Shown: positions 1-5,792 of the stretch, in pieces
Numbering within the stretch: position 1 is the first letter of the stretch
How the letters are laid out: the number at the start of each line of letters is the position of its first letter
NCBI GenBank assembly: GCA_018662715.1
Contig: JABJFP010000007.1
Coordinates: 1 to 6,706 of the forward strand
Reading direction: 5' to 3'
Source of the DNA: Methanobacteriota archaeon
GTDB taxonomy: Archaea > Thermoplasmatota > Poseidoniia > Poseidoniales > Poseidoniaceae
Length of the DNA: 6,706 bases
Notes under the pieces: generated by a model
Told to the model about the DNA's origin: nothing
Seen by the model: only the letters and a program-made list of their open reading frames with translations
The model's database searches: none
Program-made: the position numbers and the translations under genes

Positions 1-1
1 C

Positions 2-634
2 AACAAAAAGCGAGACGCACAACAGCAAATATTCCTCCTCAAAGGACTGCGTTTGATGTGCGACGTGTACATGCTTCGAGATAAAGCCGAGCAAAGCATG
101 ACTTCGATAAAACGGATGCACCGAGAACGGAAAAGTTTGGTCAAAATTCTTGAGAAGAACGCCCCTGCAATGCTTGCATCAATGCAACCTGAGCATGAAG
201 ACCATTTGCGAGCAGGGCGTCTTTATGCTCTAGCGGGCAAGGTTGGTGCTGCCAAAAAATCATTCGCAAAGTGCGAAACATTGGCACCAGGCCACTTGGC
301 TGCTGCGATTGCAGCGGTTCACCTGCTTCCCAACAAGAAACATGTTGACCGGCTTCTGGCTTCTGTGAATTCGGCAGGGGCAGTCATCCTTTCCAGTGGA
401 ATATTTCAACTCAGCCCCGAGGATACTCCGTCTGCAAACTTAGACGATGTCATCAATGCACTTACGATGGGAGGACAACAACTTCCATCACATGGACAAC
501 AGTGCAACGCGACCATCCAACACCTGACAGACCAACGCACGGCGATCACGAAGGGTGAACAGGCGGCGAACGAACGCCTTCAATCAGCCCTCGACAATCT
601 CAAACCAAAACACGATTATTATCAGTACGGTTGA
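2..634 (+). CDS. TPR-like protein of unknown function, 5' end missing
   Basis: The reading frame is open from the window edge to a TGA at 632-634, giving about 210 visible residues. The real start is probably upstream: a TTG at 53 and an ATG at 56 exist, but the frame before them is open and reads naturally (visible residues FLLKGLRLMCDVYML). Visible residues about 68-98 fit the tetratricopeptide repeat pattern, with the spaced Leu/Gly/Tyr, Gly, Ala, Phe and a closing Pro (RLYALAGKVGAAKKSF, then LAPGH). The last 50 residues are charged and Gln/Leu-rich, probably helical or coiled-coil, ending in an aromatic tail DYYQYG. TPR helices usually hold protein partners, so a scaffold or assembly role is possible, but no function can be assigned. 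No signal peptide can be judged because the N-terminus is absent. The stop codon is directly next to the 3' end of the opposing tRNA gene, leaving no room for a terminator. Confidence 0.75.
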   Translation, partial: NKKRDAQQQIFLLKGLRLMCDVYMLRDKAEQSMTSIKRMHRERKSLVKILEKNAPAMLASMQPEHEDHLRAGRLYALAGKVGAAKKSFAKCETLAPGHLAAAIAAVHLLPNKKHVDRLLASVNSAGAVILSSGIFQLSPEDTPSANLDDVINALTMGGQQLPSHGQQCNATIQHLTDQRTAITKGEQAANERLQSALDNLKPKHDYYQYG

Positions 635-712
635 TGGTAGCGAGGGATGGATTTGAACCATCGATCTCCGGGTTATGAGCCCGACGGGATATCCAGACTA
701 CCCCACCTCGCT
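635..712 (-). tRNA. initiator tRNA-Met (CAT), CCA encoded
   Basis: On the minus strand a complete cloverleaf can be drawn. The acceptor stem is AGCGAGG (712-706) with CCTCGCT (645-639), seven perfect pairs. The anticodon loop CTCATAA carries CAT at 677-675 and closes on a GGG/CCC stem. The T arm is GATGG-TTCAAAT-CCATC with five perfect pairs. Discriminator A at 638 is followed by an encoded CCA at 637-635. The A1:U72 pair together with three consecutive G:C pairs at the base of the anticodon loop is the known signature of archaeal and eukaryotic initiator tRNAs, so this is the initiator rather than the elongator or the Ile2 type. I see no intron. A weak box A-like element (TTTCAAAAC, minus strand, 743-735) lies about 27 nt upstream of the 5' end, the normal distance for an archaeal promoter. 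The tRNA is convergent with the TPR-like gene and divergent from the lipoprotein gene. Confidence 0.95.
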
Positions 713-734
713 AACCATAGCGCCACAGTTCACT

Positions 735-743
735 GTTTTGAAA
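735..743 (-). promoter_or_regulatory. possible box A for the initiator tRNA gene
   Basis: TTTCAAAAC on the minus strand is centred about 27 nt before the mature 5' end of the tRNA, the spacing expected for an archaeal TATA box. The match to the consensus is poor (a C interrupts the AT run), so the call rests mostly on position. The 79-bp gap between the tRNA and the next gene (713-791) holds nothing else I can recognise; it must carry both divergent promoters. Confidence 0.3.
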
Positions 744-791
744 CCACCGATAACCAAGACTGATAGAAAGTGTTCATTTTCCACTGAATTG

Positions 792-1640
792 ATGAACAAG
801 AAACGTTTACCCTCAACCATGCGCAGGCGGCTTCATCCATCATGGTTGATTCTTATCCTGCTTGTTTCATGCAGTCTTTCTGGATGCCTTGGCGACAGTG
901 AAGACGCCGGAACCAAAAATCCAATCTCAATGGAAGTATACTACGATGCTACCTCCGGCACCATAGAGGAAGTCATTCAAAATGGAGCAGTACTGTCCCA
1001 AAGCGGTGTGGAACTTAGTTTTGACTTCGCGCGGGTTGCATCAAATGCAGGGAATATGAAATCCTTCAGTTATGACCCGGGGGATGACGATGACGGTTCA
1101 AATACCGTCGTGGTTGATGCAAACGACCAGGCTGAAATTTCCTACACGTACCAAACCCACGGGATGTTTACCGCAATTCTAACAGCAATTGATGAAAGCG
1201 ATAATACGGCGACCCTTACATTGGAAATCCGCATAGATAAACAAATACAATGGACACAGACAAATACAGAGAATCCAAATCCTATGCTCATCCCTACAAC
1301 TCCGGATTGCGATTGTCCAATGCCTGAAAAGATTGACATCGCTTCAACGATTACCAACCGCGACTCATTTCCTCCTGGTGCAGGAGCAACGGTTACGGTG
1401 ACCTGGCATCTGAACGATCCCGATGGTGAAGAACAAGCGTTCCATACCGAGCAGATCGGAGACGGCCAAGATGCATCGTGGACGCATGCGCAGTACAATC
1501 TAGAGGGCGGTGATTGGAGCCTTGAGGTAACCATGGATACCGGGAGTGACAACATCGATATCGCCCACACTGTTATCGTCATGTATGAGCCATTGGAATC
1601 AGACCCCCGCCCGTTCACCTCTGATGCTTCTGAGAACTGA
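792..1640 (+). CDS. secreted lipoprotein with PKD-like domain
   Basis: From ATG 792 this is 282 residues. Residues 1-32 form a lipoprotein signal: a basic N-terminus (MNKKRLPSTMRRR), a hydrophobic core (LILILLVSC) and a lipobox LSGC with Cys32 as the likely lipidated residue. The mature protein should therefore sit on the outer face of the cytoplasmic membrane. Residues about 70-148 resemble a PKD or Ig-like beta-sandwich, with an acidic loop (DPGDDDDGSN) and a typical closing strand pattern (YTYQTHGMFTAILTAIDESDNTA). A linker with a CDC pair (Cys173, Cys175) leads to a second beta-rich domain at about 180-265. PKD domains commonly mediate binding or spacing on cell-surface proteins; no catalytic domain is visible, so it may be a structural or substrate-binding component. 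The frame extends up to an ATG at 675, but that lies inside the tRNA gene and would bury the signal peptide. ATG 819 (273 residues) is an equally possible start that keeps the lipobox. No strong ribosome binding site precedes either, so a leaderless transcript is possible. Confidence 0.8.
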   Translation: MNKKRLPSTMRRRLHPSWLILILLVSCSLSGCLGDSEDAGTKNPISMEVYYDATSGTIEEVIQNGAVLSQSGVELSFDFARVASNAGNMKSFSYDPGDDDDGSNTVVVDANDQAEISYTYQTHGMFTAILTAIDESDNTATLTLEIRIDKQIQWTQTNTENPNPMLIPTTPDCDCPMPEKIDIASTITNRDSFPPGAGATVTVTWHLNDPDGEEQAFHTEQIGDGQDASWTHAQYNLEGGDWSLEVTMDTGSDNIDIAHTVIVMYEPLESDPRPFTSDASEN

Positions 1641-1763
1641 TATTGTTTACTTTCACAAAAACGAAATCAAAACTAAAAGTGAAAAAAAGGCCTTACTAAA
1701 CGCCATTTCTTTGCTCTGCGGACACCCAATTCAACCGTTTGATTTCCGCGCCGTCCATCGTTG

Positions 1764-1773
1764 CTTCATATAC
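1764..1773 (+). promoter_or_regulatory. possible TATA element for radA
   Basis: CTTCATATAC is centred about 40 bp before the radA start, which would place transcription start near 1793-1797 and leave a very short leader carrying the ribosome binding site. The bases just upstream are not purine-rich, so a BRE is not evident. An alternative is the A-rich stretch at 1657-1689, which would give a leader of roughly 100 nt. The 168-bp intergenic region (1641-1808) otherwise holds nothing recognisable. Confidence 0.35.
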
Positions 1774-1794
1774 GGAAGGCTGGTCCTGTCACAT

Positions 1795-1802
1795 GGAAGT
1801 GA
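1795..1802 (+). promoter_or_regulatory. Shine-Dalgarno site of radA
   Basis: GGAAGTGA matches the anti-Shine-Dalgarno complement GGAGGTGA at seven of eight positions and lies 6 nt before the ATG at 1809. It supports that start, and it is the clearest ribosome binding site in the window. Confidence 0.7.
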
Positions 1803-1808
1803 ACAGAA

Positions 1809-2843
1809 ATGGCATCAAAAGGTAAGAAAAAAGTCAGCATTGAAGTTGAAAAGAATGAAAGTCCTAAGGCGACAGACGAAGAAATAATGCAAGAAGAGGA
1901 AGAGGAGAAAGTCACCATCGAGGATTTGCCCGGTGTCGGACCTGCTACAGCGGAAAAACTTCGTGAAGCGGGCTTTGAAGAACTCCTTGCGCTAGCAGTA
2001 ATGTCTCCTGCAGACCTTGCAGAAGAAGCAGAACTTGGTGAAGCGGTTGCTGGTAAAATTATTGCAGCAGCGAAGAAAATGGCCAACATCGGTGGATTCG
2101 TTTCGGGTGACGCACTTTTGGAGCGACGCCGTGAAGTACAGAAACTCTCCTCTAAGGTTCAGTCCATTGACGATTTGCTCGGTGGCGGCTTTGAGACCCA
2201 GGCGCTCGTAGAAGTATACGGTGAATTCGGCAGCGGTAAAACTCAGATTGGACACCAGCTCGCAGTTAACTGTACCATGACCCTCGAACAAGGTGGACTG
2301 GATGGGGATGTGTTTTACATCGACACAGAAGACACCTTCCGCCCTGAGCGCATTACACAAATGGCACGAGGACACGGGGTTGACCCGGAATATGTGTTGT
2401 CAAGAATCCACGTAGCACGCGCATACAACTCCGCGCATCAAATGCTCCTCGCAGATGAAATCAAGCGTATGAGTAAGGGGCTCAACGTGAAGATGATCAT
2501 CGTCGATTCATTAACCAGTCACTTCCGTGCTGAATTTATTGGCCGAGGAATGCTTGCTCGTCGCCAACAAAAGCTCAACAGCCATCTGAAAGACTTGAAG
2601 CAACTCGCAGACATCAACAACGCAATGGTTCTCGTAACCAATCAAGTTCACTCGAAACCGGATGCAATGTGGGGAGACCCTACAAAGCCCATTGGCGGTC
2701 ACATTCTTGCTCACGCAAGCACCTTCCGTCTTTACCTACGTAAGGCAAAGGGCGGCCGCCGTATTGCACGATTGGTCGACTCTCCTAACCTTCCTGATGG
2801 GGAGTGTGTCTATCAGGTTACTGAAGAAGGCCTACGTGACTGA
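1809..2843 (+). CDS. radA: DNA repair and recombination protein RadA
   Basis: This 344-residue protein is the archaeal RecA/Rad51 recombinase, which forms ATP-dependent filaments on single-stranded DNA and carries out homologous pairing and strand exchange. The length is usual for euryarchaeal RadA. After a charged N-terminal tail (residues 1-33, Lys-rich then Glu-rich), residues 36-95 form the helix-hairpin-helix DNA-binding domain (IEDLPGVGPATAEKLREAGF). The linker holds FVSG at 97-100 in the place of the FxxA polymerisation motif; FxxG forms also occur in some euryarchaeal RadA proteins. The ATPase core has Walker A GEFGSGKT (138-145), Walker B MIIVDS (229-234) and SHFRAEFIGRG just after it. 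The L2 region follows VTNQV (276-280), and HILAHASTFRLYLRK is the typical C-terminal core segment. The start at 1809 is set by a good Shine-Dalgarno. ftsZ follows 87 bp downstream on the same strand. All catalytic motifs are intact, so I expect an active enzyme. Confidence 0.98.
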   Translation: MASKGKKKVSIEVEKNESPKATDEEIMQEEEEEKVTIEDLPGVGPATAEKLREAGFEELLALAVMSPADLAEEAELGEAVAGKIIAAAKKMANIGGFVSGDALLERRREVQKLSSKVQSIDDLLGGGFETQALVEVYGEFGSGKTQIGHQLAVNCTMTLEQGGLDGDVFYIDTEDTFRPERITQMARGHGVDPEYVLSRIHVARAYNSAHQMLLADEIKRMSKGLNVKMIIVDSLTSHFRAEFIGRGMLARRQQKLNSHLKDLKQLADINNAMVLVTNQVHSKPDAMWGDPTKPIGGHILAHASTFRLYLRKAKGGRRIARLVDSPNLPDGECVYQVTEEGLRD

Positions 2844-2930
2844 CGGTGAAATTCAAAAGGCTGTCAAACAGCATTGGAAACCCCGCTTAAGGGCGGCACA
2901 TTCAAGTTCTCTACAACAGGAATCAGCCTT

Positions 2931-4058
2931 ATGCGCCATTTGATTGAACGTGTGCTCGAATTGTCAGACGACGAACAACGAGTGGTGACTCATGAGCAAG
3001 TTCCAGACCAAGGGTCTGAAGAAGAACTGCGGGCTTTGCTTGAATCCCTTCAACCACGGATTCGTGTCTATGGTGCTGGCGGGGCTGGATGCAACGCCAT
3101 CAATCGTCTCTTCGAAGAAGGATTGTTTGAATCATCATATGTGACCGGTTACGCCATCAATACTGACGCACAAGCACTCTTGCAATCACCTCTCCAGGAA
3201 AAGGTCCTCATCGGAAGAACTGCCCGTGGCCGTGGCGCAGGTGGCGACCCCACCAAAGGTGAAGCTGCGGCTCTTGAATCAGAAATGGTACTGCGAAGAA
3301 TCACCAACGACACCCAACTCGCCATCATTACCGCTGGAATGGGCGGAGGTTCAGGAACTGGTGCTGCCGGCCATATTGCACGCCTTGCTAAAGCTCAAGG
3401 TGCCATGACGATTGCTGTGGTTACCTATCCGTTCAAGTCGGAAGGCTCTCTTCGAAAGCAAAATGCTGAGTGGGGACTTGAGCGACTACGAGAACACTGC
3501 GACACAATTCTCGTCATCCCTAACGAACGTTTGTTGGAAATCGAAGGCGTCAAAGACCTGCCCATCGCGAGCGCATTCCGTGTCGGGGATGAATTGCTCG
3601 TCCGGTCAATAACGGGTGTAACGGAGTTGCTAACGACCGATGGAATGGTTAATCTCGATTTCGAAGACCTCAAGGCCGTCATCAATTCCGGAGGAGGCGT
3701 CGCAATGATTGGACTTGGTGCAGCCAAGGGAGCCGGGCGTGCAGAAGCAGCCACAATGGAGGCTCTGCATTCACCCTTGCTTGAACTTGACATGAGCGAT
3801 GCTCGTGGCGCACTCATCAATGTGGTGGGCGGTTCTAACCTTACGCTCGGAGAAGCTGAGCGATGTGCACAACTGATCCAAGAACAAATCTCACCCAATG
3901 CCAAAATCATCTGGGGAGCAGCGGTTGATGAATCGTTGACCGACGAAATCAGAGTCATGCTCGTGCTAACTGGTGTAAAGAGTGACCAAATTCACGGTGC
4001 TACGGAAAACCGTCAATTGAGGGCGCTACGGAACCGACAAATCGAGTTTGTCAATTGA
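2931..4058 (+). CDS. ftsZ: cell division protein FtsZ
   Basis: This 375-residue protein is a tubulin-family GTPase that polymerises into the division ring at mid-cell. Residues 1-43 are an acidic N-terminal extension. The nucleotide-binding start is VYGAGGAGCNAINRL (47-60). The T3-like loop is RGAGGDPTKGEAA (102-113). The tubulin signature GGGSGTG is at 138-144 and the T7 loop NLDFEDLK, with its catalytic acidic residues, at 241-248. The C-terminal domain (about 250-350) is followed by a short 25-residue tail ending in IEFVN, without an obvious bacterial-type C-terminal peptide. The signature has Ser where most FtsZ proteins have Thr, and AG follows where AP is usual. Many archaea have two FtsZ paralogues; I cannot say with confidence which this is. 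ATG 2931 is chosen over an in-frame TTG at 2874, which would add 19 unusual residues. The ribosome binding site is weak (AGGA, about 9 nt before). It may be co-transcribed with radA. Its stop codon directly abuts that of the convergent gene. Confidence 0.95.
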   Translation: MRHLIERVLELSDDEQRVVTHEQVPDQGSEEELRALLESLQPRIRVYGAGGAGCNAINRLFEEGLFESSYVTGYAINTDAQALLQSPLQEKVLIGRTARGRGAGGDPTKGEAAALESEMVLRRITNDTQLAIITAGMGGGSGTGAAGHIARLAKAQGAMTIAVVTYPFKSEGSLRKQNAEWGLERLREHCDTILVIPNERLLEIEGVKDLPIASAFRVGDELLVRSITGVTELLTTDGMVNLDFEDLKAVINSGGGVAMIGLGAAKGAGRAEAATMEALHSPLLELDMSDARGALINVVGGSNLTLGEAERCAQLIQEQISPNAKIIWGAAVDESLTDEIRVMLVLTGVKSDQIHGATENRQLRALRNRQIEFVN

Positions 4059-4673
4059 TCACGAACGACCAGCCGACCAGAGCATTCCTACAAGGGCACA
4101 AAGCCCGATTGCCAACAGTATTTTGTCGTACATTCCTAATCCATCAATGGATGAAGATTTGCTAAGATCGCCCTCGTACTCAGTCCCCGGCAGGACAACT
4201 GAATATTCGTTCCAGCCGTCGCCTGTTTGCCCATCGTTTCCGTTTACTGCGTTACCATAAACCAAAAACTCACTCCGACTCATGTTGTCATTCGGAGAAG
4301 TCCACGTGAAATTCCATGAACGCTGATAGGTTCCGTTGTTTTTATGCGTCCACCCGTTGTCAAGGAACTGAGCCTCACTTTCGTTAAACACCATCGTTCC
4401 GTTGGATACTGTGATTCTAAATCCGCCTTGTGACTGCTCTTCAACAACTTCAACGGGGCTATTGATGAGGAGTTGAACGTCATAGGTCGTGTTTGCTCCG
4501 TACTCCACAGGAAGACCAATCAAATTGACAGTCGTTGATTCCATACGAGAATGACACAAGCATCCTTCGTTGCCTTCTATGCCGACTCCGCTGGGCACGC
4601 TACTTACCGATGGAAACATGAGGAGGATGGTCAACATCGCAAACAGCCCCATGTTGCGTATGACGTCACCCAT
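4059..4673 (-). CDS. secreted, C-terminally anchored protein of choice-of-anchor V type
   Basis: This 204-residue protein has an N-terminal signal peptide (hydrophobic 8-22, likely cleavage near 25-28) and a single C-terminal membrane segment (about 183-199) ending in AGRS, so it is probably displayed outside and anchored by its tail. Just after the signal is GNEGCLCHS (Cys38, Cys40, His41), followed by a beta-rich domain with GLPVEYGANTTYDVQL, then GGFRITVSNGT, then FLVYGNAVNGNDG with GDGWN. This order matches my memory of choice-of-anchor V or Reeler-like domains, which usually start with a Cys-rich CH motif and have a GF-containing strand and an NxxNG segment; function in these is not established. 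Six N-glycosylation sequons (N61, N91, N97, N113, N121, N130) fit an extracellular archaeal glycoprotein. An alternative start is Met8 (4652). Its stop abuts the ftsZ stop, and it diverges from the acidic protein gene. Confidence 0.75.
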   Translation of the reverse strand: MGDVIRNMGLFAMLTILLMFPSVSSVPSGVGIEGNEGCLCHSRMESTTVNLIGLPVEYGANTTYDVQLLINSPVEVVEEQSQGGFRITVSNGTMVFNESEAQFLDNGWTHKNNGTYQRSWNFTWTSPNDNMSRSEFLVYGNAVNGNDGQTGDGWNEYSVVLPGTEYEGDLSKSSSIDGLGMYDKILLAIGLCALVGMLWSAGRS

Positions 4674-4718
4674 GATTTTCCCTAGTCGCCGTTCTCCTTG
4701 ATGCTTTCCTTGGTTATC

Positions 4719-4727
4719 CTATATCTA
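4719..4727. promoter_or_regulatory. TATA-like element in divergent promoter region
   Basis: CTATATCTA is the most TATA-like stretch between the anchored protein gene (-) and the acidic protein gene (+). Read leftwards (TAGATATAG) it lies about 50 bp before ATG 4673, predicting a leader of roughly 24 nt. Read rightwards it lies about 76 bp before ATG 4799, predicting a leader of roughly 50 nt. It may serve either or both genes; no convincing BRE distinguishes the direction. Confidence 0.4.
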
Positions 4728-4798
4728 TCCCGGCTGATGATGCAAAAGGGTTCGTGGAAAACCATGTTTTAACTATGATGAGAACGGGAGATGGTAAT

Positions 4799-5350
4799 AT
4801 GTTTGACGAAGAACCGATGATTCTCGCTGATGATAACGAGGAAGAACTTGACATTTATGCGGCTCTTGGACTTAATACGCCAATTGAACCAACTGTACCC
4901 TCCAACACTGCGCAATCCGGATTCAATATCGACCCATCAGACCCGCTCGCAGCCTTCATGGACGACGATGATGAAGACGATGTTGACCAACCGATGATGT
5001 TTGGACAAATGAGTCCAGCAAACGTCCCCGTCGAAGAACTGCTCGCAGTACTCGTAAAGGATACGCTCAACAATGGCTCAATCCAACAAACACTTCCCTC
5101 TGACTCCATCCGTGTTGACCTTGATTCTACGCTCGTACAAAAAGACAGAGACGCCTACCATCTATCCCTCATCATCGACATGGGAGGAGAACAAATCAAG
5201 CCCTTTGCAACCGTTCGAGCATCAGGTGATACTTGGGCACCAATGCAACCGCCAAAGGGTCTGCATCAAGGCTGGATCCCGCTCTATCATTCACTAGCAA
5301 AAGCACTCACGAATGCGCTCATGCAACAAGGTCGCCCCTCAAGCCTCTGA
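4799..5350 (+). CDS. acidic protein of unknown function
   Basis: I do not recognise this 183-residue protein. Residues 1-75 are low-complexity, very acidic and probably disordered: MFDEEP at the start, NEEELDIYAALGL at 13-25 (a possible short amphipathic helix), and an acidic tract DDDDEDDVD at 55-63. Residues about 76-178 look like a folded alpha/beta domain: a helix VPVEELLAVLVKDTL, strands around IRVDLDS and YHLSLIIDMGG, a Trp/Pro-rich segment (DTWAPMQPPKGLHQGWIP) and a terminal helix (YHSLAKALTNALMQQ). There is no signal peptide or membrane segment, so it is likely cytoplasmic. ATG 4799 is chosen because GGGAGATGG (4786-4794) sits just upstream with about 8 nt between its GGAG core and the ATG. 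GTG 4754 and ATGs at 4775 and 4778 are in frame but lack such a site. An acidic tail with a small domain could suit a binding adaptor, but that is only a guess. The 3' end overlaps the convergent OsmC-family gene by 12 bp. Confidence 0.75.
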   Translation: MFDEEPMILADDNEEELDIYAALGLNTPIEPTVPSNTAQSGFNIDPSDPLAAFMDDDDEDDVDQPMMFGQMSPANVPVEELLAVLVKDTLNNGSIQQTLPSDSIRVDLDSTLVQKDRDAYHLSLIIDMGGEQIKPFATVRASGDTWAPMQPPKGLHQGWIPLYHSLAKALTNALMQQGRPSSL

Positions 5351-5734
5351 GAGAGGATGAAGCACTGAACTGTGCGTAATGGTGATGTTCTCGTTGAACA
5401 TATGAGAAACACTGCAATATTTGTCATGACTCATCTTGACGATTCGTTCAACAAGCTTGAGAGGGACATCTCCCCGAACATGGTATTCCAAATGTACCGC
5501 TGTAAAGACGCGGGGGGTCGTAGTGGCTCGCTCTGCGCTCAATTCCACCCAAACCTTGTCAAAGACTCGCTCTTTGAGTCCCAGGACGACATCAGCCATT
5601 GAGCAGATACCAATCATTTGCAATGTTACCTGCATTGGTGTTGGCCCATCGTCCCAATCAAAATCCAAGCGGTCTCCAGAATCATTTACTCCAAATGCCT
5701 TTGACCCACTCACCCATTCTACTCGTCCGTGCAT
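5339..5734 (-). CDS. OsmC family protein (YhfA-like)
   Basis: From ATG 5734 this is 131 residues, close to the 134 of E. coli YhfA, to which it lines up from the first residue (MHGRVEWVSG). OsmC/Ohr proteins are dimeric and reduce hydroperoxides through two cysteines in a shared active site; YhfA-like members keep the cysteines but their substrate is uncertain. Both cysteines are present: Cys44 in MIGICSMADVV (canonical LGAC context) and Cys107 in DKYCSVSHM. Other family marks are DGPTPMQVTL (29-38), ERATTTPRVFTAVHLEYHV (68-86) and the closing ITITHS strand. It is cytoplasmic, with no signal or membrane segment. In-frame starts at 5773, 5794 and 5815 would extend it by 13, 20 or 27 residues; the last two overlap icd, and the extra residues do not resemble the family. 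5773 remains possible. It is convergent with the acidic protein gene (12-bp overlap) and divergent from icd. Confidence 0.88.
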   Translation of the reverse strand: MHGRVEWVSGSKAFGVNDSGDRLDFDWDDGPTPMQVTLQMIGICSMADVVLGLKERVFDKVWVELSAERATTTPRVFTAVHLEYHVRGDVPLKLVERIVKMSHDKYCSVSHMFNENITITHSSVLHPLSEA

Positions 5735-5764
5735 GCAAATGCTACGGGCGGTTGATTCTTGAAG

Positions 5765-5776
5765 GAGATGCATCTC
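5765..5776. promoter_or_regulatory. 12-bp perfect palindrome between divergent genes
   Basis: GAGATGCATCTC is a perfect inverted repeat in the 58-bp gap between the preferred starts of the OsmC-family gene (5734) and icd (5793). Its place suggests an operator for a dimeric regulator acting on one or both genes, but a 12-bp palindrome alone can arise by chance. No clear TATA box is visible in this gap for either gene. Confidence 0.25.
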
Positions 5777-5792
5777 GCTTCTGCTGAGAGAC

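Noticed and set aside
675..791. Longer lipoprotein reading frame starting at ATG 675
   Set aside because: The start lies inside the initiator tRNA gene, and the extra 39 residues would place the signal peptide far from the N-terminus.
1142..1618. Long minus-strand open frame opposite the lipoprotein gene
   Set aside because: It is a shadow frame with no start signal and a composition without domain character; the plus strand has a clear lipoprotein signal and domains.
1651..1684. Inverted repeat TTTCAC / GTGAAA after the lipoprotein gene as a terminator
   Set aside because: Only six pairs with a 22-nt A-rich loop and no following T run; too weak to call.
2874..2930. TTG 2874 as an upstream start of ftsZ
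   Set aside because: Adds 19 residues that do not look like an FtsZ N-terminus, and no ribosome binding site precedes it; ATG 2931 is simpler.
3425..3958. 177-codon minus-strand open frame inside ftsZ
   Set aside because: Ser/Pro/Arg-rich translation typical of an antisense shadow; the plus strand encodes conserved FtsZ motifs throughout.
5761..5770. GAAGGAG directly before ATG 5768 as a gene start
   Set aside because: The frame opened there is short and off-frame from icd, and the purine run is better seen as part of the palindrome area; it is also too far (over 20 nt) from ATG 5793 to serve as its ribosome binding site.
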